From an uncultured Roseateles sp. (GTDB lineage Bacteria; Pseudomonadota; Gammaproteobacteria; Burkholderiales; Burkholderiaceae_C), in the NCBI RefSeq assembly GCF_913777145.1, contig NZ_CAJYPS010000014.1, positions 62,001 to 126,000 of the forward strand: 64,000 nt of DNA, written 5' to 3'. Every line of letters begins with the position of its first letter. The stretch's first letter is position 1. Positions 52,404 to 60,651 of the stretch are shown piece after piece. Both the position numbers and the translations under genes were made by a program. The notes under the pieces were generated by a model. The model did not search any database, had not been told where the DNA came from, and saw nothing but the letters and a program-made list of their open reading frames with translations.

Positions 52404-54452
52404 TCAGAGGTCCAGCAACAGTTCCTCACCCTCACCTGCGGCCGGCACCGCGCAGCACAGCAGCACCTCGCCCTCGGCCACCTGCCAGGCCGGCGGGCGT
52501 GCATAGCTGACCCGGCCCGACTGCAGACGCGTCGCGCAGCTGCCGCAACTGCCGGCGCGGCAGGAGGACGGCGGCGTCAGCCCCTTGCCCTCGGCGAACT
52601 CCAGCAGGCTGCCGTGCTCGGGCTTCCACACCGAGGCCTCGCCGGTGCGGGCGAACACCACGCTGGCCTCGCGTGCCGGCGGCAGCGGTGCTGGCGCCGG
52701 CGTGGCGGCGGCGTCGGGACGCCGCGTCAGCGCGGCCGGGCCGAAGGCCTCGGCATGGATGCGCTGGTCGCGCACGCCCAGCTCGCGCAGCCCGTCGTAG
52801 ACCACCTGCATGAAGCCGCCGGGGCCGCAGAGGTAGAACTCATGGTCGTCGAAGGCCAGCAGGCGCTTGAGCAGGTCCATGTTCAGCGGCCCGGTCAGGC
52901 TGGCGGGCTCGGCCGCGCCCTCGCTGAGCACCGTGTGCACGCGCAGGGCGCCGTCGGAGCTCAGGGCCAGCGCGGCCAGCTCGTCGGCGAAGGCGCGCAC
53001 CTGCGGGTCGTGTGCGACCTGGATCAGATGCGTGGGCCGTGTGCGGCGGTGACGGAAGCCCTCGGTGACGATGTGCTGCGCAAAGGCCAGCATGGGCGTG
53101 ATGCCCACGCCAGCACCTATCAGCACCGCGGGCCGGCGCTCGGTGGCATCCAGCGTGAACTGGCCGCGCGGGCCCTGGGCCTCGATCAGGTCGCCAACGC
53201 GCAGCTGCTCGTGCAGATGGCGGGACGCGCGGCCGTCGCGCTTGATGCTCAGGCGCAGATGGTCGTCGCCCGGAGCGGACGAGATCGTGTACTGGCGCAG
53301 CAGCGGCGCTTCGCCTTCAGCCAGATGCAGCCGTATCGGCAGGTGCTGGCCGGCCAGCACCGGCGGCAGCGCATGGCCGTCGGCCGGCTGCAGGTGGAAG
53401 GAGCGGATCACCGCGCTCTCGTCCACGATCCGCGTGATCCGGTAGGGCCGCCAGGCCTGGGCCAGTTGGGCGGCCTGCAGCCGCGCGGCGGCTTCGTCCC
53501 AGGTGCCGGTGATCAGCGAGTTGGGCGACCAGTCGCGGAAGCGCCAGCGCAGCGGCAGCGCCTCGCTGAGCCGCCAGCCCGATTCCACATGGAAGCGCCA
53601 GGCCCGTTCCGCGCCCTGGAAGGCCGCGATGGCCGGCAGCTCGGCGGCATCCCACACCACTTCGGCGCGGCCGGTCAGCGTCAGCAGCTCGCCGCTGTCG
53701 AAGTCCATGAACAGCACGCCGGCACGCGGGTCCAGCGCCAGGTTGCCCAGCGTCATGTACATCGCATTGCCGGTGAAGTCCGGCACCAGCAGGGTGTGCT
53801 CGTCCTCGATGTGCACGAAGCCGGCGCGGCCACCGCGGTGCGACACGTCGGCACCGCCGGCCGCGTGGCTGGCGACGAACAGCGTGTCGGCCTGCGCGAT
53901 CAGCGCGCGCGCTGGGGCGTCCAGCGCGGTCAGCGGCTCGCGGCGGCGTGGTGTCAGGTCTTGCGGGTCGCGCACCCAGTGCATCTCGCGGCCCTGGATG
54001 TATTGCGGGCAGTTGCCCACGGTCTGCTCCACGTCCACGTCGAAGCCGCCGTTGCCGACCTGGCTGACCCGGCCGTTCACGCGGTTGCGCCGCCGCGTGT
54101 GGAGTTCGATGCCCAGAAAGCCCAGCGGCGCACCGGGCTGCAGGCCCTCGGCCAGCGGGTCGCCCTCGACGGGGCGGGCCGCGAAGCGCAGGCGCCGCTC
54201 GTCGGGCGAGCTGATGAAGCCGGTCTCGCCCACCAGCACCGACGCCCAGGGCCGCTGCTGCGCGTCCACCGAGCCCACCATGATGAAGGGCAGCTGCCCG
54301 TAGAACTGGCGGTGCTGCTCCGGCATGTAGGGCCGCACCACGCGCCGGCCTATGCCCTGCATGCGCTCGGCCACGCCCAGGCGCTGCTGGACGGCCACTT
54401 CGCCTGCATGGAAGGGGTGTTCGAGCGCGGCGGGGGCGGTGGTGCTGCTCAT
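52404..54452 (-). CDS. Fusion protein: PPOX-type flavin-binding, ferredoxin-NAD(P) reductase and 2Fe-2S domains
   Basis: A 682-residue cytoplasmic redox protein. Residues about 1-310 resemble a pyridoxamine-phosphate-oxidase-like FMN domain (VGSVDAQQRPWASVLVGETGF; GREMHWV). About 330-580 is an FAD/NAD reductase (RQYTISSAP, LIGAGVGITPMLAF, FYLCGPGGFM). The end is a plant-type 2Fe-2S ferredoxin with Cys631, Cys636, Cys639 and Cys666 or 667. Electrons should pass NAD(P)H-FAD-2Fe-2S-FMN. The start at 54452 fits the domain; the frame is open further. It is the last gene of a three-gene unit. Substrate unknown. Confidence 0.9.
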   Translation of the reverse strand: MSSTTAPAALEHPFHAGEVAVQQRLGVAERMQGIGRRVVRPYMPEQHRQFYGQLPFIMVGSVDAQQRPWASVLVGETGFISSPDERRLRFAARPVEGDPLAEGLQPGAPLGFLGIELHTRRRNRVNGRVSQVGNGGFDVDVEQTVGNCPQYIQGREMHWVRDPQDLTPRRREPLTALDAPARALIAQADTLFVASHAAGGADVSHRGGRAGFVHIEDEHTLLVPDFTGNAMYMTLGNLALDPRAGVLFMDFDSGELLTLTGRAEVVWDAAELPAIAAFQGAERAWRFHVESGWRLSEALPLRWRFRDWSPNSLITGTWDEAAARLQAAQLAQAWRPYRITRIVDESAVIRSFHLQPADGHALPPVLAGQHLPIRLHLAEGEAPLLRQYTISSAPGDDHLRLSIKRDGRASRHLHEQLRVGDLIEAQGPRGQFTLDATERRPAVLIGAGVGITPMLAFAQHIVTEGFRHRRTRPTHLIQVAHDPQVRAFADELAALALSSDGALRVHTVLSEGAAEPASLTGPLNMDLLKRLLAFDDHEFYLCGPGGFMQVVYDGLRELGVRDQRIHAEAFGPAALTRRPDAAATPAPAPLPPAREASVVFARTGEASVWKPEHGSLLEFAEGKGLTPPSSCRAGSCGSCATRLQSGRVSYARPPAWQVAEGEVLLCCAVPAAGEGEELLLDL

Positions 54453-54496
54453 GGCGGTCTCCGGTGGGGCAAGGGCTGGGGCGTGGAGGTCGGGGC

Positions 54497-55123
54497 TCAG
54501 GCGGCGAGGCCCACCGCGGTCTTCTGGAAGGGCACGAAGCCGGGCAGGGCCTCGATGCGGGCCAGCCAGGCGCGCACATTGGGGTAGGGCGTCAGGTCCA
54601 CATTGCCCTCGGGGGCCGCGGAGATGTAGCTGTAGCCGGCCACGTCGGCCAGCGTCGCGTGATCGCTGGCGAGGAACTGGCGCCGGCTCAGCACGCCCTC
54701 CATCACGCCCAGCAGCTGGTGGGCGCGGGCGATCAGCTCGGCGGCGTTCAGCGGCGCGCCGAACACCGTGACCAGCCGGGCAGCCGCCGGGCCGAATGCG
54801 ATCTGGCCGGCCGCGACCGACAGCCAGGCCTGCACCGCGGCCTGGCCGGCGGCGTCGCGCGGCAGCCAGCGGTCGGTGGCGTCGTAGCTGCGTGCCAGGT
54901 AGACCAGGATGGCGTTGGAGTCCGCGATCACGGTGTCGCCGTCCTCCAGCACCGGCACCTGGCCGAAGGGGTTGAGCTTCAGGAACTCGGGGCGCTTGTG
55001 CTCGCCCTGGCGCAGGTCGACTTCGACCAGCTGGTGGGGCAGGCCCAGCAGGGACAGCATCAGGCGGGCGCGGTGCGCATGGCCGGACAGGGCAACGTGG
55101 TGCAGCTTGAGGGACGGGGTCAT
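54497..55123 (-). CDS. Glutathione S-transferase
   Basis: A 208-residue GST. The thioredoxin-like N-terminal domain has [19 protein letters not shown], the cis-proline and glutathione-binding stretch [13 protein letters not shown] and [11 protein letters not shown]; the helical C-terminal domain follows from about residue 90. The start at 55123 has Shine-Dalgarno GGAG. It lies 44 bp before the PPOX-reductase fusion and 106 bp after a PPOX gene, all minus strand, suggesting a detoxification or redox operon. Confidence 0.92.
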   Translation of the reverse strand: MTPSLKLHHVALSGHAHRARLMLSLLGLPHQLVEVDLRQGEHKRPEFLKLNPFGQVPVLEDGDTVIADSNAILVYLARSYDATDRWLPRDAAGQAAVQAWLSVAAGQIAFGPAAARLVTVFGAPLNAAELIARAHQLLGVMEGVLSRRQFLASDHATLADVAGYSYISAAPEGNVDLTPYPNVRAWLARIEALPGFVPFQKTAVGLAA

Positions 55124-55229
55124 GATGATCTCCAGGAGGTTGAGGTTGGTTCGCGGGCAAAGGCTGGCCCGGCCGCCCCGGCGAGCCGGCGGGGCGGTGG
55201 GCTTGGAAAGCGAGGGGCGGGGGCGGGGC

Positions 55230-55841
55230 CTAGTGGCGCTGTGCCAGCTGGGCCTGCAGGTCGGCGATGCGCGCGTCGCGCTCGGCCAGCGCGCGGTGCA
55301 CGTCCTCGGCATCGAAGCGCTGCGGGATGTGCTGCGGGCAGTTCCAGTCCAGTGCCTCGACCTGGATCACGAAGGCGCGCTGCACCCGCGCCGGGTAGCC
55401 GGGGCTGACCAGCTGGGCGTAGAGCGGATCGGCCACGCCCAGGTCGCGCACGCTGAGCCGGCCCAGCAGCTTGAGGCGTACGCGCTCGGCGTAGTCCACC
55501 AGGATCAGCGCGACCCGGTCGTTCACCGCCAGGTTGCCCACGCTGACCAACTGGCGGTTGCCGGCGAAGTCCGCGAAGGCCAGGGTCTTGTCGTCCAGCA
55601 CCTTCAGAAAGCCCGCCGGGCCGCCGCGGTGCTGCACATAGGGCCAGCCGGTCTCGGACACCGTGGCCAGGTAGACGCTGCGCTGGGCGGCGATGAAGCC
55701 GGCCTCCTGCTCGCCCAGGCGGTCACTGAAGCGCTCGCCAGGCCCCTCGAAGCTGCGGGCATAGCCGGCGCGGCTGCCCTCGCGCTGCTGCGCGGCTTTC
55801 ACGCTGGGCGTGAACGCGATGTCGGCAAAGGCGTGCGGCAT
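55230..55841 (-). CDS. Pyridoxamine 5'-phosphate oxidase-family FMN-binding protein
   Basis: A 203-residue split-barrel flavoprotein. [35 protein letters not shown] is the typical flavin-binding strand pair, and [11 protein letters not shown] matches PNPOx-like proteins of the GST-associated group. A C-terminal coiled stretch ([20 protein letters not shown]) is unusual. The start at 55841 follows GAAGGAAGCACC. Probable first gene of the operon with GST and the large reductase fusion; divergent from an MFS exporter. Confidence 0.9.
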   Translation of the reverse strand: MPHAFADIAFTPSVKAAQQREGSRAGYARSFEGPGERFSDRLGEQEAGFIAAQRSVYLATVSETGWPYVQHRGGPAGFLKVLDDKTLAFADFAGNRQLVSVGNLAVNDRVALILVDYAERVRLKLLGRLSVRDLGVADPLYAQLVSPGYPARVQRAFVIQVEALDWNCPQHIPQRFDAEDVHRALAERDARIADLQAQLAQRH

Positions 55842-56058
55842 GGTGCTTCCTTCAGAGGGCGGCCCGGGTCGGGCTGCGATGGACGCACTGTGAACCGGGC
55901 CGCCCGGCGACGGAATCCTCACGCCGCCCAAGTCACTATTTCACGTCCAGAAACATTGGCCGCGCGGGGCCGTGCGGGGCCGCGCCGGCAGCTCGTTAGG
56001 CCAACCGCGATGATGGCAACCCCGGCGCGCTGCGGCGCGCCTCCCCGCCTCGAATGGA
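55842..56058. promoter_or_regulatory. Divergent promoter region between PPOX and MFS genes
   Basis: 217 bp without a gene. It holds a less G/C-rich island (about 55930-55960, containing CACTATTTCACGTCCAGAAACATT) flanked by GC-rich hairpins such as GGGCGGCCCGGG-N-CCGGGCCGCCC at 55857-55905. The island is the likely shared promoter/operator; no exact factor site is recognised. Confidence 0.4.
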
Positions 56059-57423
56059 ATGCCCTTGGAAGTCCCGTCAGACGCGCAGGCCGCCGGCCTG
56101 AGCCCCCAGGAGCGGCGCGCGCTGCTGGCCGTGTTGACCGGCGTGGTGCTGGCCACGCTGGACACCGCCATTGCCAACACCGCGCTGCCCAGCATCGCCG
56201 CCGACCTGCGCTCCACCGAGGCGGGCGCGATCTGGGTGTTGAACGCCTACCAGCTGGCGGTCGTCGCCACCATGCTGCCGTTCGCGGCGCTGGGCGACGT
56301 GCTGGGGCCGCGGCGCGTGTTCCTGGGCGGCATCGCGGTGTTCACGCTGGCCTCGCTGCTGTGCACGCTGGCCGGCAGCGTGCCGCTGCTGGCCGCCGCA
56401 CGGGCGCTGCAGGGCGTGGGGGCGGGCGCGATGATGAGCGTGAACATCGCGCTGATACGGCTGATCTACCCGGCCTCGCGCCTGGGCCGCGGCGTGGGCA
56501 TGAACGCGCTGGTCGTGGGCATAGGCTTTGCGGTCGGCCCCACGCTGGCTTCGCTGGTGCTGGCGCTGGGCACCTGGCCCTGGCTGTTCGGCATCAATGT
56601 GCCGCTGGGCCTGGTGGCGCTGGCGGTGGGCGGCTCGGCGCTGCCGCACAGCACGCGCCTCGGCGGCCGCTTCGACCCGCTGACCGCCGGCCTCACCGCG
56701 GTCAGCTTCGCGTCGCTGGTGTTCGCGCTGACCTCGGTGGCGCAGATGGAGGCCTGGTCCCAGGTGCTGCCGTTTGCGCTGCTGGCGCTGGTCAGCGGCG
56801 CGCTGCTGCTCAGGCGCCAGGCCGGCCACCCGGCGCCCATGCTGCCGGTGGACCTGCTGCGCCGGCCCATGTTCGCGCTGTCCGCGCTGACCGCGGTGGC
56901 CGCGTTCGCGACCCAGAGCCTGGGCTTTGTGTCGCTGCCCTTCTTCTTCGAGCAGGTGCTGCACCGCGACCCGGTGCAGACCGGGCTGCTGATCTCGGCC
57001 TGGCCGGTGCTGGTGGCGGTGTTCGCACCGCTGGCCGGCCGGCTGTCGGACCGCCATGCCCCCGGCCTGCTGTGCGGCCTGGGTCTGGTGGGGCTGTGCG
57101 TGGGCATGGTGACGCTGGCGCTGCTGCCGGCCGACCCCTCGGTGCTGGACATCGCCTGGCGCATGGCCATCTGCGGCGCGGGCTTCGGCTTCTTCCAGGC
57201 GCCCAATCTGAAGGCGCTGATGTCCAGCGCGCCGCCCGAGCGTGCCGGCGGCGCCAGCGGCGTGATCGGCGTTGCGCGGCTGCTGGGTCAGACCAGCGGC
57301 GCCGCACTGGTGGCGCTGTGCTTCCACCTCGCGGGCACCGGCGGCTCGCAGATCGCGCTGGTGCTGGGCGCGGTGTCGGCTGGCGTCGCGGCGATTGCCA
57401 GCTTCATGCGCCTGTGGGTGTGA
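56059..57423 (+). CDS. MFS transporter, DHA2 (EmrB/QacA-like) family
   Basis: A 454-residue drug:proton antiporter-type protein with about 13-14 hydrophobic segments. TGVVLATLDTAIANTALPSIAADL is the TM1 motif of the DHA2 group (LDxTIVNVALP), and GDVLGPRRVF and RLSDRHAP are loop motifs. Substrate unknown. Divergence from the redox operon suggests export of the same class of compound. Its last 20 bp overlap the convergent methyltransferase gene. Confidence 0.9.
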   Translation: MPLEVPSDAQAAGLSPQERRALLAVLTGVVLATLDTAIANTALPSIAADLRSTEAGAIWVLNAYQLAVVATMLPFAALGDVLGPRRVFLGGIAVFTLASLLCTLAGSVPLLAAARALQGVGAGAMMSVNIALIRLIYPASRLGRGVGMNALVVGIGFAVGPTLASLVLALGTWPWLFGINVPLGLVALAVGGSALPHSTRLGGRFDPLTAGLTAVSFASLVFALTSVAQMEAWSQVLPFALLALVSGALLLRRQAGHPAPMLPVDLLRRPMFALSALTAVAAFATQSLGFVSLPFFFEQVLHRDPVQTGLLISAWPVLVAVFAPLAGRLSDRHAPGLLCGLGLVGLCVGMVTLALLPADPSVLDIAWRMAICGAGFGFFQAPNLKALMSSAPPERAGGASGVIGVARLLGQTSGAALVALCFHLAGTGGSQIALVLGAVSAGVAAIASFMRLWV

Positions 57424-58060
57424 GGGCCGGCCGGGCGTCGCGGCGGAACACGCCGGTCCACCAGCGCGTGCCGGTGCGTTCCCACACCACGTCGCTGAGC
57501 GACTCCTGGCTCAGCCGCAGCTGCCAGGCCGCCAGCGTCTGCGCCACCGCGGCGGGCGCGTGGTTGTGGAAGTTCCGGCCCTCGGGGTCCTGATCGCCGC
57601 GCAGCCGCTCGGCGTCCAGCTGCGGCAGCGACAGCAGCAGCGTGCCCGCACCTGGCCGCAGCTGCTGCACCAGCGCGGCCAGTGCGCGGTGCAGCTCGGC
57701 GGGGGTGAGGTGCATCAGCACCGCACTGCAGACCACCGCATCGAAGCCCGCGGGGCAGCGGTCGGCGAAGGGCCGGCCCAGTGCTGGCAGGCCGGCATCA
57801 GCCAGTCGCCCGGCCAGGCCGGGGTGCAGCGCCAGCGCGCGCTCGCGCATTCCCGCGTGGGGCTCCACGCCATAGGCGTCCAGCCCCAGTTCCTGCATCG
57901 CGGCCATGTCACGCCCCGCGCCAGCGCCCACGTCCAGCACGGTCTGGCCCGGGGTCAGGGCTTGCGCGATGGTGGCCCGCATCGCGCTGTGGCGAGCCTC
58001 GGAGTCGGGCTGCAGCTGTTCGGCGTAGCGGGCGTAGAAGGCGTGGGTGCGCGGGTCCAT
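57404..58060 (-). CDS. SAM-dependent methyltransferase, class I
   Basis: A 218-residue Rossmann-fold methyltransferase. Motif I is TVLDVGAGAGRDMAAM, motif II FDAVVCSAVLMHL, and post-motifs include LRPGAGTLLLSLPQLDAER. The target is not recognisable. TACAGT ends 5 nt before the ATG and there is no Shine-Dalgarno. The 3' end overlaps the MFS gene tail to tail by 20 bp. Confidence 0.88.
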   Translation of the reverse strand: MDPRTHAFYARYAEQLQPDSEARHSAMRATIAQALTPGQTVLDVGAGAGRDMAAMQELGLDAYGVEPHAGMRERALALHPGLAGRLADAGLPALGRPFADRCPAGFDAVVCSAVLMHLTPAELHRALAALVQQLRPGAGTLLLSLPQLDAERLRGDQDPEGRNFHNHAPAAVAQTLAAWQLRLSQESLSDVVWERTGTRWWTGVFRRDARPALTPTGA

Positions 58061-58114
58061 GGCCCACTGTAGAGGCGGGCGGCGCGCTCTTGCCCGCCGC
58101 GCAAGGGTGTTTTC

Positions 58115-58142
58115 CGGCGCGACGGGTTTTTCTGTCGCGCCG
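58115..58142. promoter_or_regulatory. Perfect 9-bp stem-loop upstream of the LLM flavoprotein gene
   Basis: CGGCGCGAC-N10-GTCGCGCCG with a T-rich loop, 57 bp before the LLM start. A smaller hairpin (CTTGC-N7-GCAAG) precedes it at about 58089-58105. Could be an operator or 5'-leader structure. Confidence 0.45.
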
Positions 58143-58198
58143 CCACGCCCACCATGGCGTCTTTGTCATCGTGCCGGCCGGGCCGGCGCATCGCGACC

Positions 58199-59149
58199 AT
58201 GGATACGCATGCCTTGCAGGCCCTCACCCGGGGCGGCTTCTCTATCGGGCTGGAACTGCCGCTGGACAACGACTGGTCGCCCGCCCGCGAGCAGGCGCGG
58301 CGCGAGGCCGGCACGCCCTTCGGCGTGCCCGACCTGGCTCAGCATGCCGAGCTGGCACAGCTGGCCGACCAGCTGGGCTTTCGCGCGCTGTGGGCCCGCG
58401 ACGTGCCGGTCTACGACCCGCGCTTCGGCGACGCCGGCCAGGTCTTCGAGGTGTTCAGCTACCTGGGCTATCTGGCGGGCATCACGCGCCGCATCCTGCT
58501 GGGCACGGCGGCCGTGGTGCTGCCGCTGCGCGAGCCGGTGCTGACGCTCAAGGCCGCGGCCAGCGTGGACCATCTCAGCGGCGGCCGCCTGCTGCTGGGC
58601 GTGGCCAGCGGCGACCGGCCGGTGGAGTACCCGCTGTTCGGCCGCGACTTCGAGGGCCGGGGCGAGGCCTTTCGCGCGCAGGTGCAGCTGCTGCGCGACG
58701 GCGGGCTGGGGCCTCGGCAAGACGGTCTGGCCGTGTTGCCGGCGCTCGCGCGGCCGCTGCCCTTGCTGGTGGCCGGGCTGGCCCAGCAGAGCCCGGCCTG
58801 GGTGGGCGAGCAGATGGACGGCTGGCTGGCCTATCCCGGCACGCCGGCCGAGCACCAGCAGCGGGTGGCGCTGTGGCGCAGCGTCGCCGGTGACGACAAG
58901 CCCTACATCAGCTTCATCCACCTGGACCTGGCCGAGGCGGCCGACGAGCCGCTGCAGCGTCATCGCTTCGGCGCCCGCGTGGGGCGGCTGGGCCTGATCG
59001 AGGAACTGCAGGCGCTGCGTGCGGCCGGCGTGCAGCACATCGGCCTGCACCTGCGCCGCAACCGCCGGCCGCTGGCCGAGACGCTGCAGGAGCTGGCCGC
59101 CGAGGTGCTGCCGCATTTCCATGCTCAGGCCGAGGCGGTCGCAGCCTGA
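58199..59149 (+). CDS. LLM class (luciferase-like) flavin-dependent oxidoreductase
   Basis: A 316-residue TIM-barrel flavin monooxygenase-like protein. LADQLGFRALWARDVPVYDP, ILLGTAAVVLPLREPVLTLKAAASVDHLSGGRLLLGVASG and PLFGRDFEGRGEAF are standard LLM segments; IGLHLRRNRRPLAETLQ closes the barrel. It probably uses FMNH2 or F420-like cofactor; substrate unknown. The ATG at 58199 (MDTHALQALT) is preferred over an ATG at 58154. No Shine-Dalgarno is evident; stem-loops lie upstream. Confidence 0.88.
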   Translation: MDTHALQALTRGGFSIGLELPLDNDWSPAREQARREAGTPFGVPDLAQHAELAQLADQLGFRALWARDVPVYDPRFGDAGQVFEVFSYLGYLAGITRRILLGTAAVVLPLREPVLTLKAAASVDHLSGGRLLLGVASGDRPVEYPLFGRDFEGRGEAFRAQVQLLRDGGLGPRQDGLAVLPALARPLPLLVAGLAQQSPAWVGEQMDGWLAYPGTPAEHQQRVALWRSVAGDDKPYISFIHLDLAEAADEPLQRHRFGARVGRLGLIEELQALRAAGVQHIGLHLRRNRRPLAETLQELAAEVLPHFHAQAEAVAA

Positions 59150-59158
59150 GCCCGCGGG

Positions 59159-59557
59159 TCAGCGCGGCTGCGGCAGGCGGGCCAGCAGCTCGGCCGCGTA
59201 GTCGTGCGCGTCCTGACGCACGAAGTTCTCCGGCCCGCACAGGCCCTGGGCCTGGCCGCCCAGCCACTGCTCGTAGGGCGAGGTGCGCACCGTCGCAAAC
59301 GGCGTCCAGCGGCCCTTGGATCCGGCGGGCAGGAATTCACCGCACAGCACCGGCACCTCGCGCCCGTCCTGGCCACGCAGCACGCCGTAATGCACCTGGC
59401 GAAAGGCCGCGGGCGGCGGCTTCACATGCTGGGAGAAGTCGCTGGCCGCATGGCCCAGCAGTGCCTGGGCAACGGCGCGCGGGGGCAGCTCGTCGGCCGC
59501 GCGGGCGGTGCCCGACAGCGCTGCGATCAGCAGCAATAGCGGTAGCAGGAGGCGCAT
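59159..59557 (-). CDS. Hypothetical exported protein
   Basis: A 132-residue protein with a signal peptide (1-21, ending GTARAADE). The mature part (ASDFSQHVKPPPAAFRQVHYGVLRGQDGREVPVLCGEFLPAG, WTPFATVRTSPYEQWLGGQAQGLCGPENF) has two cysteines that could form a disulfide. No family recognised. The start at 59557 is supported by AAGGGGTCCCCC. It converges with the LLM gene, 9 bp apart. Confidence 0.75.
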   Translation of the reverse strand: MRLLLPLLLLIAALSGTARAADELPPRAVAQALLGHAASDFSQHVKPPPAAFRQVHYGVLRGQDGREVPVLCGEFLPAGSKGRWTPFATVRTSPYEQWLGGQAQGLCGPENFVRQDAHDYAAELLARLPQPR

Positions 59558-59724
59558 GGGGGACCCCTTGATGGAAGCGAGGCTGGGGCCTCGGTCGCTC
59601 GAAGCTGGCGCCGGGCCGCCACATTTCCATGGGCGCCTGGGGTTTGTCCCGACATGCCCCAAGCCTGGCTGCGGGCGGCCGGGCGGCGCGCACGGGCCGG
59701 GAGCGGTCTCGCTAGCATGGCCCC

Positions 59725-60075
59725 ATGCCCCGTTCCCTCATCATCCTGGTCGCCGTGGTCGGCCTGGCCTCCTGGGCCTGGCGCGATCACGTGGCCCAGC
59801 AGGATGGCCGCTGGTTTGCGCAGCACGTGAAGCCCGGCGACATCCGCATGATCTCCTCCGAGACCTGCCCCTGGTGCCTGGCGGCCAGGCGCTGGTTCCA
59901 GGACAACGGCGTGCCCTACAGCGAGTGCGTGATCGAGCGCGACACCCGCTGCGCGGCCGACTACGCGGCGCTGGGCGCGGTGGGCACCCCCACCTTCGTG
60001 GTGCGCGGCCAGCGCGTGATCGGCTTCGACCGGCTGCGCATCATGAATCTGCTGGGTGGGCCCGCGCCGGGCTGA
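59725..60075 (+). CDS. Membrane-anchored glutaredoxin-like protein
   Basis: A 116-residue thioredoxin-fold protein with an N-terminal hydrophobic segment (about 4-19), acting as membrane anchor or uncleaved signal. The redox site is Cys48-Pro-Trp-Cys51 (SSETCPWCLAARRWF), the cis-proline is in GTPTFVVRG, and two further cysteines (YSECVIERDTRC) lie between. The domain would face the periplasm if the N-terminus is inside. TAGCAT lies 6 nt before the ATG. It converges with the DUF3299 operon, 3 bp away. Confidence 0.85.
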   Translation: MPRSLIILVAVVGLASWAWRDHVAQQDGRWFAQHVKPGDIRMISSETCPWCLAARRWFQDNGVPYSECVIERDTRCAADYAALGAVGTPTFVVRGQRVIGFDRLRIMNLLGGPAPG

Positions 60076-60078
60076 AGC

Positions 60079-60651
60079 CTAGTCGCCCAGTTCCTGGCGC
60101 TCGGCGTGGTCGGCCTGCAGCAGGTAGCCGCTGCTGAACTCCCCGGCGGGCTGGCGTTGCACCAGCAGGCGGCCGCGCACGCGCACCACGTCCATTGCGC
60201 GCAGCCCGGCCAGCGGCTTGCGCAGCAGCACGCGCACGATCTGGTTGGGCGGGGGCGGCGGGCTGTGGATGCAGGCGCCGAAATAGGGCACCAGCAGGAA
60301 CTCGTCCAGACCCTGCCAGGCCAGCTCCAGCGGCACCACATAGCCTTGCAGGCTGACCTCGCGCTGGTGCAGCTCGGTCCTCAATGGGGCCTGGCGCTGG
60401 GCCTGCTTCAGCGCCCGCAGCGCGGCGCGGGCCTCGGGGTCGTCGTCACGCAGTGCGTACAGCGCGTCGCTGGCGTGTCGTGGTGGCGTCCAGCCGGGCG
60501 GTATCAGCTCGGCCCAGGCCAGCAGGGCCGGGTCTTGCGACGGTGCGGGCTCGTCCGGCCGCGGGCCGCGCCGGCCGAGCCACACCGCCAGCGGCGCTGC
60601 GCCGACCGCGGCCGTCAGGCCCAGCAGTTGCAGGGCGGCGCGGCGGCTCAA
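60079..60651 (-). CDS. DUF3299 domain protein, copy 2
   Basis: A 190-residue exported protein. MSRRAALQLLGLTAAVGA is a Tat-like signal (twin Arg before a hydrophobic core). The DUF3299 core is VPLELAWQGLDEFLLVPYFGACIHSPPPPPNQIV, with a conserved Cys-x-His in GACIH that could bind metal, and a C-terminal GEFSSGYLLQADHAE. It overlaps copy 1 by 4 bp. DUF3299 genes are known next to DUF2796, ABC and FtsX-type genes in zinc-regulated operons. Exact function unknown. Confidence 0.85.
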   Translation of the reverse strand: MSRRAALQLLGLTAAVGAAPLAVWLGRRGPRPDEPAPSQDPALLAWAELIPPGWTPPRHASDALYALRDDDPEARAALRALKQAQRQAPLRTELHQREVSLQGYVVPLELAWQGLDEFLLVPYFGACIHSPPPPPNQIVRVLLRKPLAGLRAMDVVRVRGRLLVQRQPAGEFSSGYLLQADHAERQELGD

